This document shows, piece after piece, positions 12,610 through 24,636 of a DNA stretch of 64,000 nucleotides (positions are counted from its first letter, which is position 1; the number at the start of each line of letters is the position of its first letter). The notes under the pieces are model-generated. The model worked only from the letters and a program-made list of their open reading frames with translations, ran no database searches and was not told the origin of the DNA. Position numbers and translations under genes: made by a program. This stretch comes from Carnegiea gigantea (lineage: Eukaryota > Streptophyta > Magnoliopsida > Caryophyllales > Cactaceae), in assembly GCA_029747015.1 (NCBI GenBank), contig JAKOGI010000446.1:159001-223000 (forward strand). The letters run 5' to 3'.

Positions 12610-12906
12610 GGGCTTGTTCTTTTTGTTGGTAAATTGGGGTTGATAAAAGGGTGAAGTTGATTGAGGTATGTTGAAGTTGGTATTTTTTGTTGAAGTAGGT
12701 TGAAATTGGTTAAAGTTGGTTGAAATGGGTTGAAGTTGGTATTTTTTTAAAAAGTTAGTTAAAATAGTGAGAATAAAATTTTGAAAGAGGTCGGTTAAAG
12801 TTGGTTGAAGTGGGTTGAAATAGGTTGAAGTTGGTATTTTTTTTTGAAGTGGATTGAAGTTGGTTGAAGTGGATAAGTTGAAAAAGACTAATGAAAGGGG
12901 AAGCCC
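12610..12906. mobile_element. MITE with internal TTGAAGT-type repeats, copy 3
   Basis: The left end is GGGCTTGTTCTTTTTGTTGG and the right end is an imperfect inverted copy ending GAAGCCC. TAA stands on both sides (12607-12609 and 12907-12909), the target duplication expected for PIF/Harbinger elements. The interior is again made of degenerate 'ggttgaagtt' units. It has no coding capacity. Confidence 0.78.
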
Positions 12907-12984
12907 TAAAAAAAGCGAAGAACAATGGAGCCTATTTAGTATAACCAACTAAATATATTTATATTTATGTACATACCTGATACG

Positions 12985-13002
12985 TGCGTGTGTGCGTGTG
13001 TA

Positions 13003-13060
<58 letters not shown>
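12985..13060. repeat. (TG)n(TA)n microsatellite
   Basis: An imperfect GTGTGC/TG run passes directly into a TA run of about 36 bases. Confidence 0.95.
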
Positions 13061-13062
<2 letters not shown>

Positions 13063-13168
13063 CAAGATATTTTGATTACCAAAATATTACTAACGATAAC
13101 TGACACAATAGCTACTGATTACTACTAATCACCTCATTCTGCCTAAACTCTTATCCTACTGGAGTCAC

Positions 13169-13170
<2 letters not shown>

Positions 13171-13231
<61 letters not shown>
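13171..13231. repeat. (AT)n microsatellite
   Basis: About 30 uninterrupted AT units. Confidence 0.97.
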
Positions 13232-13233
<2 letters not shown>

Positions 13234-14483
13234 CCTTCATAGTATAGAGTGTGGACCGATGACGTAGGTGTAGAGAGGGGCCAAAATTGAATCCGAAGCG
13301 ATAACGATAATGAATCTGCAAGGTCGCCGGTACCGCTTGGAAGGCTTTGATTTTCGAGATTATGTAAATCTGAAAGGATAGCAATAGCATATATATTATT
13401 CACAACCAATCTCAGCAATTTTCTTCGAAAAGATTTGATCAGGTTGTTCTTTTCCAGATTAAATTACTACACTGGTGATTCAGTATGGAATCTGATTGTA
13501 TAAAATATTAATCAATCACATTGGATCCAGAGAAAATAAATGCTTAAAAATTACTACTAGTATAATCTATTAATGGGGGACGTTAATATTTGTTGTTTAT
13601 TTATTCTGCGTTGCCATTACGATTCCTAATTGAAAACTTTTCCAATCTTGAGCGGACAAAGTAGGCAGGGATTAGTGCAAAACATTTGAATTTAACTTTA
13701 AAACTATGTCGATATCAGTCTGCCAGTTGTTAGTCATGTTACATATTATATGATATTTTTCGTTTAAGCATTGGTCGACTGATGTATGTAAAATGACACC
13801 TAGTATTGACGGAAAAAAAGCATTACAATTAAGTATAATATTGTAATTATAAAAAAATTATAGATAATAAGGTTGAATATAATATATATAGAAGAGTAAT
13901 AATAGCCTTCTTTACCATTTAATCGTATTCTTTTTGCTCAATTTCATTCATAATCTAATAATTTATAATCTCAATCATGACACTTTTTTACATGTATATT
14001 TTGTCAAGATTTTTCTTAGCTAGTTCTTCTTAAAAGAGTAAACAATATAATATATAGCTTGTTACTTGAAAGTGAAATGTGTATGACCTCGTAGTTTCTA
14101 TACATGTGCCTACTTCAGTAGTTTAGTTTCATGTAGAAAGCATATCATGCACTTTCCCTTCCTAATTCCCTTGTCTTTGGTTAGAAAAAGAGAGAGATAC
14201 TTTTTTGTTTTGGGTTCAAATGAGCTATGTGGGAAGCAGAAATTAAACTTAAGACCTAATGCACTTAGAATCTCAATATTAATTAACTGCTTGACTAAGA
14301 TCTAATTGGTAAAAAAGAAAGATAATCATACATCATGGTGAAAGGGCATAGCCTATTTGTTGTCACCAAGTAACTAACCTCCCCATCTATGTTTAAGAGG
14401 GTGGTACGTGGAACATTTAGTTTGCCATGTTTGGAGAATCAGGCATTGGTTGTGAGCTTTTTGGCTCTTCAACCTCAGTAGGT

Positions 14484-14898
14484 AGAGATGAGCAACGAAT
14501 CGGGTATCCATTGGATCAAGTAGGTAGATCCGTTTAAAATAGGGCCAATAAAAGGTCGGGTCAATAATAGACCGGGTCACTATTGGACCGACCCATTAAC
14601 AACCCGTTTAGTGACCATTATTTTTTTAATCCTACTTGACGCACTAGTTTACATGTTCCAATTAGTTAAGATTATTACCAACACTTTATATATAACAATA
14701 ACTATTATACATAGTTTTTTGTGCAAATTTGTTCCATTTTAAAACCGGCCAAAAGCGGGTTGGCCCATGGCCCGTTTATTTGCACAAAAGGCCCAAGCCC
14801 GCCCAAATAATTAACGGGCCGACCATGACCCGACCCGATCCACTTTGTATACGGGTTGGTCCTAACCCAACCCGACCCAGTCCACTATCCACCCCTAT
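14484..14898. mobile_element. hAT-like MITE
   Basis: The ends read 'agagatgagcaa' and, on the opposite strand, 'ataggggtggata', resembling the TAGGGGTG-type termini of non-autonomous hAT elements. Near-identical 8-bp flanks, cagtaggt (14476-14483) and cgataggt (14899-14906), may be a target duplication (6 of 8 match). The interior is rich in 'gggtcgggt' on the left and 'aacccgaccc' on the right, so it can fold back on itself. ORFs in it are side effects of this repeat. Confidence 0.6.
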
Positions 14899-14906
14899 CG
14901 ATAGGT

Positions 14907-15950
14907 CTCCCCTAAGCTTGCTTGGCCTACCACGTCTTCCTTGATATAGGGGTCCAATGGGCAGTCAAAAACTCAATTATCATGTTTAAAAAAAAAAGGC
15001 CCTTAATCATACATCATCTACATACTTATCAAGTACATTGGATATAAACAAATACATATTCTAGTTTCAAATTACACTCTCTATCCAAAAATCTTTGTCA
15101 ATATCACAATACAATGAGCGATAATTAAGAAGCGGATTCAGCGTGGTATCAGTGTGATCACCCGATAACCTCCCCCCCAAAAGGAACAATATGCGGCAAA
15201 AAAATTGAAAGTTTAAGATAAATACAAGATAAGGCAATTGACTTTATGAAGTTGCCTCTAGCCTAGTCGTTTAGGATGGTGTGGTTTGCTTTGGTTGTTC
15301 CCTAAGGTTCCAAGTTTAAGGCCCCCTTATACACACTTTGATTGTTTTTTTTTTTTTTTAAATTTTCTGCCATTAGAACTACTCTGCCCCCACCCCTCGT
15401 CTCCTTTGACATTTTGTCTCAGATAGAACCTCAGAGTCCCCCGCCACGGCGGCCACACACCCAGAAACCCTTAATTTTGACACCCCTCCTCAAAATTTCT
15501 GGCTTCGTCACTTGACATCTACACAATTATCACAATATTTTATTAGAAATAAATGTGCTAATCCAATGTACAACTTTGATCAAGAATTGCATTCTCTTCT
15601 AATAGGTTATATATGAATATGGACTTTTCTAATTTGCTCCCTCGTAGGTATGATGAAGTCAGTTTCTTACTTGTACGAGTATTTACAGAGATAAGATTAC
15701 TTTCATCTAAATCTTTTCAAACCTTCCAAAAGTAAAACCGCATTGAAAATTACTATTGTTGTAATTCTCTCTCATTTTTTGAACTCTCCCTACGTCTACT
15801 TTATTTTTAGCATTAAAAACTCAAAATATTCGAATCTTATATACATCAATCTTTCACATGCAACAAAAACAAAAAAAATACACATTTGGATCAATCACGT
15901 GACCGCAAACATATAGGTGCATACATTAATTTCTTGTTATCTGACAACAA
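14907..15950. other. Gene-free stretch with a SINE-like repeat
   Basis: Apart from the repeat copy at 15130-15390, nothing recognisable was seen. The end of this stretch and the next 270 bases should hold the promoter of the glycosyltransferase gene at 16224. Confidence 0.45.
15130..15390 (+). repeat. Dispersed SINE-like repeat, copy 2
   Basis: Partner of 62-310, in the same orientation. It shares the 'atatgcggca', 'gcctagtcg/acctagtgg', 'tttgattg' plus poly-T and 'tgccattagaacta' blocks. The B-box-like part reads 'ggttccaagtt'. See the copy 1 entry for the SINE argument. Confidence 0.45.
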
Positions 15951-16223
15951 TCAAACGTAGCGGTCACCACTTGCAAATTTATACACTTCGCAAAGACAAC
16001 GAGTACATGTACTGGCAAACTTCCATAAAAAAGAAGACACATCTACTGTAGCAATCATCTTAAACTTACACACGCGCCCACTTAGCAATAACCCGATAAC
16101 ATATGCTCTTTTTACTGCTTTAACTTCCAGATTTTCATTCATCTCCTTTCTCTTTCTACCTTTCTCGTTCTACTTCTCCCCATCTCACAAAGAGAACACC
16201 CCCCCCTCCCCTAAAAAAAGGGA

Positions 16224-19064
16224 ATGGAGAACTCAAGCTATAATAATAACAAGCAGGTGAAAATCGAGAAGCCTCATGCAATAATCGTAGCCCTTCCTTT
16301 GCAAGGCCATGTAATCCCAACCGTCCAACTGGCCCTGAAGTTAGCGTCCAAGGGGTTCTCCATCACCTTCATCAACGCGGAGAACATCCACCACCGCATC
16401 ACCGCGGCAGCTTCCGTTGCAGACGGCAGGCTATTCGGTGGTGATGAGGATATAGAGTACGTCACCGTGTCGGACGGGCTGCCGGTGGAGTACGATAGGT
16501 CGCTGAACCATGACCGGTGGGTGGCGGCTACTATCCACTGCTACCCGGCTCACGTTGAGGTGGCTGTGGAGAACATCCTCAAAGCTCGGCCGTCGGATAG
16601 GTTTTGCTTGATTGCTGACGCGTACTCTGTTTGGGCGTCTGACATGGCTAAGAAGTTTGGGTTGGTACACGTGGCCTTTTGGACTGAGGCTGCTTTGGTT
16701 TTTGATATCTACCTACATCGCCATTTGCTCCAACAGAATGGTCATGTTGGTCCCGGTAACACGCACTGCCCTCTATTCATGGCTTTTTTTTTTTTTTTTT
16801 TTTTTTTCATCTTTTAGATTCGATGTGATGATTTTGAAGTCACCATGGATATCACACAAATATATGGTAATTTAAGTATATAGATGGGTCGATTATTAAT
16901 CTGATCTTATTCTCGTATATTATCATAATCTGATCTTCCCATTTAAAAAAAAAAAAAGCATCTCTCAAATTGCACCAGGTCACGAGGGTCTATAAACCCG
17001 AGCCTGTATAAATGTTGAGCAAAGTGTTTCTTTTGGCCTAGCTTGTTGTCTGCTTAATCAATATAAGAGCATCCAAGTGCTATTCTAACTAAAATATTAG
17101 CAATGAGTCTCGGATCAGATTGTTTGACCCCCCCCTCCCAACCAAAAAAAAACCTCCTCTGAAAACTTATGTGTTGATCTACTTGTAGTAATACATGCTT
17201 ATACGCTATAAAAAAGCGTTCGTTAGAATTTTTTTTTTTTAAAACAATGGTAAATGGTAAAAAGTGAAAGTTATGCACCCCTTCTCACAAGAGTATGTCT
17301 AATTAAATCATTAGCTAGGATTGTCCTAAAAAAAAGAAAAAAACAACAATCTGAAGAGAGTGAAGATGTGATCGAATGTTCAAATTTTGATAGCCAGTCT
17401 GCTACTATGCTCGCCTCTCGAAAGATTAGTTTTAAGAGAAGGTTTTTGGGGGGGAGGTATGCAGATGCACACTGTTGAACAGTAAGGGGGCGGATGGTTG
17501 AGAGAAAAATGCAAACATGTGAGTTATCAATCAAGCTACCACTTTAAATTATTTAGACTTTTGTATTTAATTTGTACAGATGTTAATTTGTTCGTTTGAC
17601 ATGTAAAATTATATCAAGATGTTATTGGAAACATTAGTTTAAATACCTTTAAAAAAACATAAGTTTTTAATAATGATAGGTAGACCTATATCTCTTATGT
17701 TTTATTGTATGGCCACAGACATTCAGTTAAGTGTCAAGCACCAAAATATGAGACACCTAAATTTCAAATTTTGATGTAACAAATGATGAGGGTGTCAATT
17801 GAGCCGAAGGCTCTAGGTATTATGGATTGATATCTTCTAACTTACAACTAATAAAATCGATATATCTTATATTAAACTGCATTGGGTTATCGGATTTGCA
17901 ATGTTGAAAAGTAAAAAGAAGGGCCGAGAGAAAATAAAATGGAGGCTTAATTCTGCCCTACCAATTTTGTTTTCTTAGTTTTCATTGGACAAAAAGTAGC
18001 ATTCAGTCACATGCACTTCTAATTATTATGTTTTGAAAAATTATTGGGTTCAGAAGATTCCCTACTAATTATTCTATTATATCATACGTCATCTTGTCTG
18101 AATTTGTATTTTAAATAAAATTTTATGATCAGGTGCTCGCAAGGACACAATAGACTATATACCAGGAGTAAAATCAATAAAACCAACGGACCTGATGTCA
18201 TATCTCCAAGGAGAGGACTTGACAGCTATCTGCCATCAGTTCATTTTCCAGTGCATGGAAGACGCTAAACGGGCCGATTTTGTATTGGGCAATACGGTCC
18301 AAGAGCTTGAAGATGCCCCAATTTCTGCTATTCAGGCCCAAGTCCCATTCCTTGCAATTGGGCCTTTATTTTCACCTGGATTTCCCAAAAGGCCAGTAGC
18401 TACTAGCTTATGGGCCGAGTCAGATTGCACTCAATGGCTAAACTCCAAGCCTCCTAGCTCGGTTTTGTACGTCTCATTTGGCAGCTATGCTCATATTAGA
18501 AAGGATGAGCTCATGAAGATTGCCAATGGAATCAAGCTTAGTGGGGTTAACTTCCTTTGGGCCCTCCGGCCAGATATGGTGAGCTCTGATGACTCAGACC
18601 CACTTCCAAATGGGTTCAATGATGAGGTCCAGGGCCGAGGGATGGTTGTGACTTGGACCAGTCAGACTGAGGTGTTGTCTAATAAAGCGATTGGAGGATT
18701 CCTGACACACTGTGGGTGGAACTCGATACTCGAGAGTATATGGTGTGAAGTTCCCCTGCTATGCTTTCCTCTACTGACGGATCAGTTTACTAATCGAAAG
18801 CTGATTGTGGAAGAGTGGAAGATTGGATGCAATCTTTGTGACGAGAATAATTCACCAACGACCGAGGAGGTGTCGAGGAAAATCAAGGATTTGATGCATG
18901 GAAAAAGAGGGCACGGGCTCAAGGAGAAGATTAAGAAGATCAAGCAAATTGTAGAGAATGCAAGGCTGCCTCAAGGATCGTCAGAGAGGAATGTTGATGA
19001 GTTCATGAAGGAATTGGATGCGGCTTTCGAAAAGAAATATGCAAAAATACCTAACTCTCGTTGA
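16224..19064 (+). CDS. UGT86A: UDP-glycosyltransferase, UGT86A-like, 2 exons, 487 aa
   Basis: A family 1 (GT1) plant UGT that should transfer a sugar from a UDP-sugar to a small hydroxylated acceptor in the cytosol. Exon 1 is 16224-16755 and exon 2 is 18133-19064, joined in phase 1 across a 1377-bp intron (GTAACA...GATCAG). The N-terminal PLQGHVIP motif holds the presumed catalytic His29; Asp132 is a candidate activating aspartate. The C-terminal PSPG box spans about residues 352-395, begins WTSQTEVL, contains HCGWNS and ends DQ; the final Gln usually goes with UDP-glucose preference. The QGHVIP and DYIPGV stretches point to the UGT86A branch, whose acceptors are poorly known. The length is normal and I see no lesion. 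The intron contains a repeat copy and a poly-T run just after the donor. Confidence 0.92.
17242..17415 (+). repeat. Dispersed repeat, copy 2, inside the UGT intron
   Basis: This segment lies in the single intron of the glycosyltransferase gene and matches 5770-5960 in the same orientation. Its presence may explain part of the unusual intron length. Confidence 0.6.
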
Positions 19065-20500
19065 ATTTGCGCCTATGCTTGGCAAGTAAGACATTCAAGC
19101 GAATAAGGGCCTTCATATCTTGCTGGAGCCCTTCCTCGAAAGGTGAAGAAGTCGATCCGCATTTATATATGAACAGCTCTTATAATAAATTTCCTTAAGA
19201 TTAATTGTTGTTTTGTTCTCAGGGGCCTTTGATCCCTCTCTGCATGTATCATGAGATAATAATGTTGGGAAATTGATTAATATAGTTCAATCGATAAACT
19301 AGTCTAAACATGTGTAATTTTAAAGCATGTATTTGAATATATTTATTAAATACCCTTGGTTTGTAAAATCAATGTAAGGCATTCTTTTCAACACATTAAA
19401 CAACCTGACTTAGTAATTAAGTTCAATTCAAATCATATACTTGACAAATTTATACTGTTCATATCTTGTCAGTACAGTGTGTATATATATGTCTGTCTTA
19501 TTAGTCCTCGTTATGAACTTCTTAATCTATCAAACTAAAAATATAATTTTACGTAATGATAAAAAATTTTTTTTTAAAAAGAACAATGCCTATCTCATTA
19601 ATTAAGGGAACCCAAGGAGTTTTTTACTAGCACTGGTCACATGAATAGTGGCATGGGGATAATTGTAACATAAGGAAACAAAAACATAGTAACAAATTGA
19701 TGGTCTTATTCAAGTTGCTGATTTTGCAATGGCTACTTACACTTCACATAACTAGCTAATTCTCATTACAAGTGCTAATTAGCTTGTTCTGAGTGGAGCT
19801 AATTTTAGTATTGATTTATCTTAATTCACAATTGTGCTCTAATGGGCGAATCCATTTCAAAACAAGAGGATGCAGAGTGATATGCAATAGCCACATCTAT
19901 ACTATAAGTCTGCATACACAAATTCTTAGAAAGACTATTTCATATGTAACCAGCCAACAACCATGTCTATAAATAAGACAATTGAAATGGCCAGTTATAT
20001 AGGTTATTTGACAAATGATAAGTTGCGGGTCGTGATAAGTTTTGTATGGCAATATATATCACCCGTGATAAATTAATAAAGATGTTATTACAGTACCGAC
20101 TAATATTTACAAAGAATTACGTTACGCTAAAATAATTCCGTTTACAGCAGATGGAAGACTACTTGATTGGCGATGAAAAATATCCTAAATTTTCTCCCAA
20201 ATGTCCTAGATTTACTCCCCCTAGATTTTCTCAATGGAAGATCAAACTCAAAATTCACACCGGGGCAGCAGAAAATTCGGATGGTATAAAACGGTAGCCG
20301 CTAATCTTTCAGTTTAAAATATAAACGGTCAGCAAACTGATTCAAAAACCTCAAAATTGAAGCAAAAGATTCAAATTGCTATTCAATTAAAAAGCAAGAA
20401 CTTCCACTCTCCCCACGTTTCTGGGCACTCAAAAATCCAGAATAATTCCATTTAAATAAACCAATTTTCCACGGAACTTACTCTTTACAAAGTCATCTTC
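19065..20500. other. Gene-free stretch between UGT and RNase H genes
   Basis: It contains the UGT 3'UTR and AT-rich spacer. No other gene was seen. The region from about 20400 to 21068 is pyrimidine-rich and probably belongs to the leader or promoter of the next gene. Confidence 0.5.
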
Positions 20501-21068
20501 TTAATCTCTACATCATCTCCATTTTAATTTAATTACAATATTAAATTTTTAAGAAGAAGAAGAAGACGAATACTAGCTTCTTTTTTTTTTTTCCCCCATG
20601 TTTTTTTTGAAGAAGTTTCTCTCTCCTCGTTCGCCATTATCAAATGAACAGCAAGTTGCCGTGTACGCATGCAGACCTGGAAACTTAAACCCTGAATATC
20701 CTTTGCTTTCTCCTTCACTCCTACTCATCTTCAAATTAATTCCCCTACGAAAGGAACCCTTTACTCTAAAAAGGAAAAAAAAAATTACATATTATAATTA
20801 GGACTTAGGCATTGTAGTCTACACCCATTCAATTATAATATTCCTGTTTAATTTCTGGGTTTATCCATGTTTTGATCTTGTCCTCCAAAACCGTTGCTTC
20901 CTTCTTCTCCCCCTCTTCTTCTTCTCGGTCATCCCCCCCCCCTGTTCAATTATCCTTCATTTGTTCATTTGTCTTTGTAAATATTTAGTAAAGTTTTAAT
21001 ATCATTCTTTTCTGTAAATATAGTTTTTTTGCGGATTTGTTTCTTGGAAGTTATTGTAATTGTGAAAT

Positions 21069-21686
21069 ATGTTGATGACTTTTTCAAGATTGTTTAGATG
21101 TAATTCTATGACACAAAACCCAAGTGCAATTAGGTTATTCCTGGTCAGGAATTTCTACAAGGAGCCAATACCCGTTGCATGGGAGAAGCCCAAGGCTGGT
21201 TGGACCAAATTGAATTTTGATGGATCCTTGAGGGGCAAAACAGGAAAAGCAAGCATCGGAGGGGTCTTCCGCAATCATAATGCTGAATTCCTGCTTGGCT
21301 ATGCGGAATCCATAGGGAAGACCACAAGCACCATGGCTGAGTTAGTTGCCCTTCGAAGAGGGCTAGAGTTGATATCAGATAATAGGTGGAGAGATGTCTG
21401 GCTCGAGGGCGATGCCAAGGCATTGGTTGATACTATTACGAAAGGGCGCCCTGTAAGATCAGCAGAGGCTAGGAGACATATCGATGACATAAATGCTATT
21501 GTGAAAGAGCTCGATAATTGGATGTTTACTCATATTTATAAGGAAGGAAACAGAGCTGCCGATAAATTAGCCCAAATGGGGCATTACTTGGAGACGCCTC
21601 ATGTTTGGAGGGATATGCCACCTCATGAGATCTTACCCATTGTGAATGAAGATGCAAAGGGTAAAATCGTGCTTCGAAGGAGATGA
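21069..21686 (+). CDS. RNase H-domain protein, intronless, 205 aa
   Basis: A stand-alone protein with one type I RNase H fold (RVT_3 type) over about residues 44-175. The catalytic tetrad is complete: Asp51 in LNFDGS, Glu91 in AELVAL, Asp115 in EGDAKAL and Asp165 in EGNRAADKLA. It should therefore be able to cut RNA in RNA-DNA hybrids. The first 35 residues are rich in Arg, Ser and Phe with few acidic residues, which could be an organelle-targeting sequence; an alternative start is Met14. There is a conserved-looking tail (about 176-205) after the domain. It lacks the reverse transcriptase and zinc-knuckle parts of a LINE and has no lesion, so I read it as a host gene of retroelement ancestry. 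A LINE remnant with its own decayed RNase H lies 1.2 kb downstream. A 5'UTR intron is possible but not proven. Confidence 0.8.
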   Translation: MLMTFSRLFRCNSMTQNPSAIRLFLVRNFYKEPIPVAWEKPKAGWTKLNFDGSLRGKTGKASIGGVFRNHNAEFLLGYAESIGKTTSTMAELVALRRGLELISDNRWRDVWLEGDAKALVDTITKGRPVRSAEARRHIDDINAIVKELDNWMFTHIYKEGNRAADKLAQMGHYLETPHVWRDMPPHEILPIVNEDAKGKIVLRRR

Positions 21687-22914
21687 TTTAATTTTAGACT
21701 CCTAGTTAATTAGAAGATATGATGATATCCATCATTTTTCATCACAAATTAAATGAAGATTGATGCATGCAATGTATTTATGTGATGCATCCTCTTCGAT
21801 TCTTGAGTGTAAATATGTTTGTAAATTATCACAATAAAGCGTGTGTAAAGTATATTCATTATCACAATATTAATTGTACTAACTATTTACGTAAATATTT
21901 TGCATTTTAACTCTAAAAAACAATGAATGCAAATAACACGATTATCATCTCGCCCATTTGCCGGGGGGATTGTGTATGCGTAGTTAACGAAATATACCAT
22001 CAAATTGCTTATTTTAAAAGAAGGTAAAATAAAAGATCTTAACTATTTTATGGGGGAGTGTAAGATGCTCAAAACTAGTTTACATTTAAAATTGCCAGAT
22101 TTATTATAATTTGGGGATCATGTGAATAAAAGATAGGAAAAAAAAAAAGTCGAGTAGAATTGGAAGAGATATTTAAAAGTTGAAGCTAGTAAGGAGAAAA
22201 AAGGTCATTGGACATGTTGGTGAAGGTTTTGACTATATATGCGGATTAAAAATAACAAAACTAAATGTCTCATAACTGTGGAAAAAGACCAAAGAAAAGT
22301 GACACTGATAAATTAGGTTTTGTTAATATATAATATAACATAAGTCATGCTGGCCTATGATTTAACTACGTAACAAAACATATTTCCAATTTGTTTAGTG
22401 ATAAAGAAAGTATATTCAACACTTCAAAAAAAAAAAAATTCTGATGAAAACGAAACAAAATGATAATTAGCATGGCAATGATAATATATCTTAGGAACTT
22501 GATCTAAAAAATTGATAAAAACCCCGTCTTTGATTTTTTTTTTTTTTAAACTACAGCCCAAAAAATTGATAAAATAAATAAATCAGTATATGCAAGCCTT
22601 CATCAAGGGCCCTCTATTATGCAAATTATGGCCCGATCCAGAGGTGGGCCAGTTGGGCTGTTCCAAAGGCCGATTTCGGGTCATTTGTGGGCTGAACCTC
22701 TGCGTGGGAATGCGACACGAATTGCCAAAAAAATTTCCTTTCATCTGAAATGTTGGTTTCTATTCATTCTGTATCCTTAGAATTTAGAAATACGTGACAA
22801 GCATTTAAAATCTGTAAAAATATATTAAATAATTTTTTAGGTCAAAAAGATTTTGAATTTGAAACCTATTAAATGAGTAAAAATATATATGTATAAATTC
22901 GCACCCTATCTGCT
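21687..22914. other. Gene-free stretch between RNase H gene and LINE
   Basis: AT-rich, with poly-A and poly-T runs. No gene recognised. Confidence 0.5.
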
Positions 22915-24119
22915 GGACAATATTCTCAAAACAATAAAAATCATTTTTCTTGAGTCCAGGAGCTGAAAATGAGGACCAACTTGTTTGGGACCGATCAAGC
23001 AATGGAAACTTCTCCCTTAAATCAGTTTTGGGTCTCATTCGCGACAATGATCAAGGGAAAAAAAACCCGATCTAGCAACTTGTCTGGTGCGCACGGGCCC
23101 GCAACGCATTGGATTCTTCTTGTGGTTGTGTGCTCATGATAGAGTGATGACGAACGTGAATCGGTTTAAATATGGTATGTCGAGCTCCCCATATTGCAAG
23201 TCATGTCCAGATGTTGAGGAGACTATTATTCATATGATGTGAGATTGTCCAAAAGCTTATGCACTTTAGACCAAATTAGTGCCCTCCACTATACAGGACA
23301 GATTCTTCGCGTCATGCTCACGAGATTGGCTAGTTCTTAACCTGAAACCCCCGGCCCAAGTTGATGGCAATGGGCCTACTTTGTTTGCTACGACAAGTTC
23401 ATGGATTTGGAAGTGGCGAAATAAATTGTGCTTTGATCAGTCTGTTGGCATTCCCCCACATCCGGAACCGTTCATCAAAGAGAGATACCTGGAGATCAAA
23501 AAGGTCTTGGACACCTCTTCGCCAAATGATCAGCCTCCCAGGATGGAATTCCACGTCAAATGGCTAGCACCTCCAATAGATTGGGTGAAATTAAATGTTG
23601 ATGGCGCGTCGCGGGGCAATCCATGTCGGGCAGGAAGGGGTGGTGTCCTCCGTGGGCCTTTTGGAAGTTGGATCAGGGGATTCGCTTGTAACTTTGGGAT
23701 ATGCTCAGCTGTTAAGGCCGAGTTGCTAGCACTACTCCATGGGCTCAGAATGGCGTGGAATTCTGGACACCGGAATATAAAGGTCACCTTGATTCACAGA
23801 TTATAGTCAATAAGATAAAACAACCTATCACTCGGCACCAGCCATATTACTTCATCGTAAAAGATTGCCAACAACTCGTATTCAACCAGAATTGGACGGT
23901 CTCTGTCCAACATTGCTACAGAGAAGCAAACCGAGTGGCGGATTATTTAGCAAATTTAGGGGTTGATTAGGCAGTTGTATTTGTTTCTTTTGAATTGCCC
24001 CCGAGTCGTGTAAGCCCTTCTTGAGGGAAGATAGATGCAATGTATATTGGTCACGCTCGATGCGAATTTCTAAATAGTAATTAGGGGCAATGCCCCTCGT
24101 TTGGACCAAACAAAAAAAA
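22915..24119 (+). mobile_element. 5'-truncated, dead LINE (zf-RVT plus RNase H end)
   Basis: This is the 3' end of a plant L1-type non-LTR retrotransposon. Reading across frames gives the zinc-binding linker after the reverse transcriptase (EDQLVWDRSSNGNFSLKS, then YCKSCPDVEETIIH near 23196-23237), followed by an RNase H domain in 23279-23970 with LNVDGAS, KAELLAL and a YREANRVADYLA motif. It is broken by a TGA at 23240-23242 where a Trp is normal, and by a frameshift near 23790-23805. The reverse transcriptase and endonuclease are absent, as expected from 5' truncation at insertion. The copy ends in an A-rich tail (about 24104-24119). No target duplication was identified. Confidence 0.82.
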
Positions 24120-24560
24120 TTTATGGGAATCTACAAGAATATGTACAAATCTATGCAAAATAAAAAAAGTATCTGAAATTAGTAGACAATCAGTAAATAT
24201 TTGGAGTTTTGGATAGATTTATATGAATGCATATAAATCTTTTTAAAAGCTCTTTAGAAACAAATTAAGAATTTATAGAAATATGTAGAAACTAAACAAT
24301 AAACATGAATCAAACATGACTTTATTCTATATCGTGCTTCAAGCAAGTTTTGCATGTTTATTTACGCATTTGCTTTAATTTTGAACGGTTAACGGACTCA
24401 ATACTGACGAGAAAACTTGCGAGAGGTATAGGTTTGAACGAAAGTTATATGATCTCACATCAACAATTTCTGCGATAACGTCATATAAGTACAATATTAG
24501 ACCTACGCACCCACCTAATTATTAGCGTTCTTTACCCAACATCAGCAACTCATTAGTCAT
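24120..24560. other. Gene-free stretch downstream of ENT copy B
   Basis: AT-rich, with a run of related 'gaatctacaagaatatgta'-like sequences suggesting old MITE material. Similarity to the 3' flank of ENT copy C begins near 24490 (shared 'cccacctaattattagc'). Confidence 0.45.
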
Positions 24561-24636
24561 AAGTAATGGCCTTCCCACATCAAAGTCACAGCGGTCATTA
24601 GCTTCAATGCTTCGTCACATTTTGCTCTCTCCATTC

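Noticed and set aside
13143..13418. ORFs with Ile-Tyr runs
   Set aside because: They come from the (AT)n microsatellite. The same holds for ORFs at 49042-49551, 47827-48048 and 53450-53698.
14729..14944. ORF with Arg-Pro-Asp-Pro repeats
   Set aside because: It lies inside the hAT-like MITE and results from its 'aacccgaccc' words.
20598..20801. ORF upstream of the RNase H gene as a first exon
   Set aside because: I looked for a splice that would add it to the RNase H frame and found no convincing donor. It probably lies in the leader or promoter.
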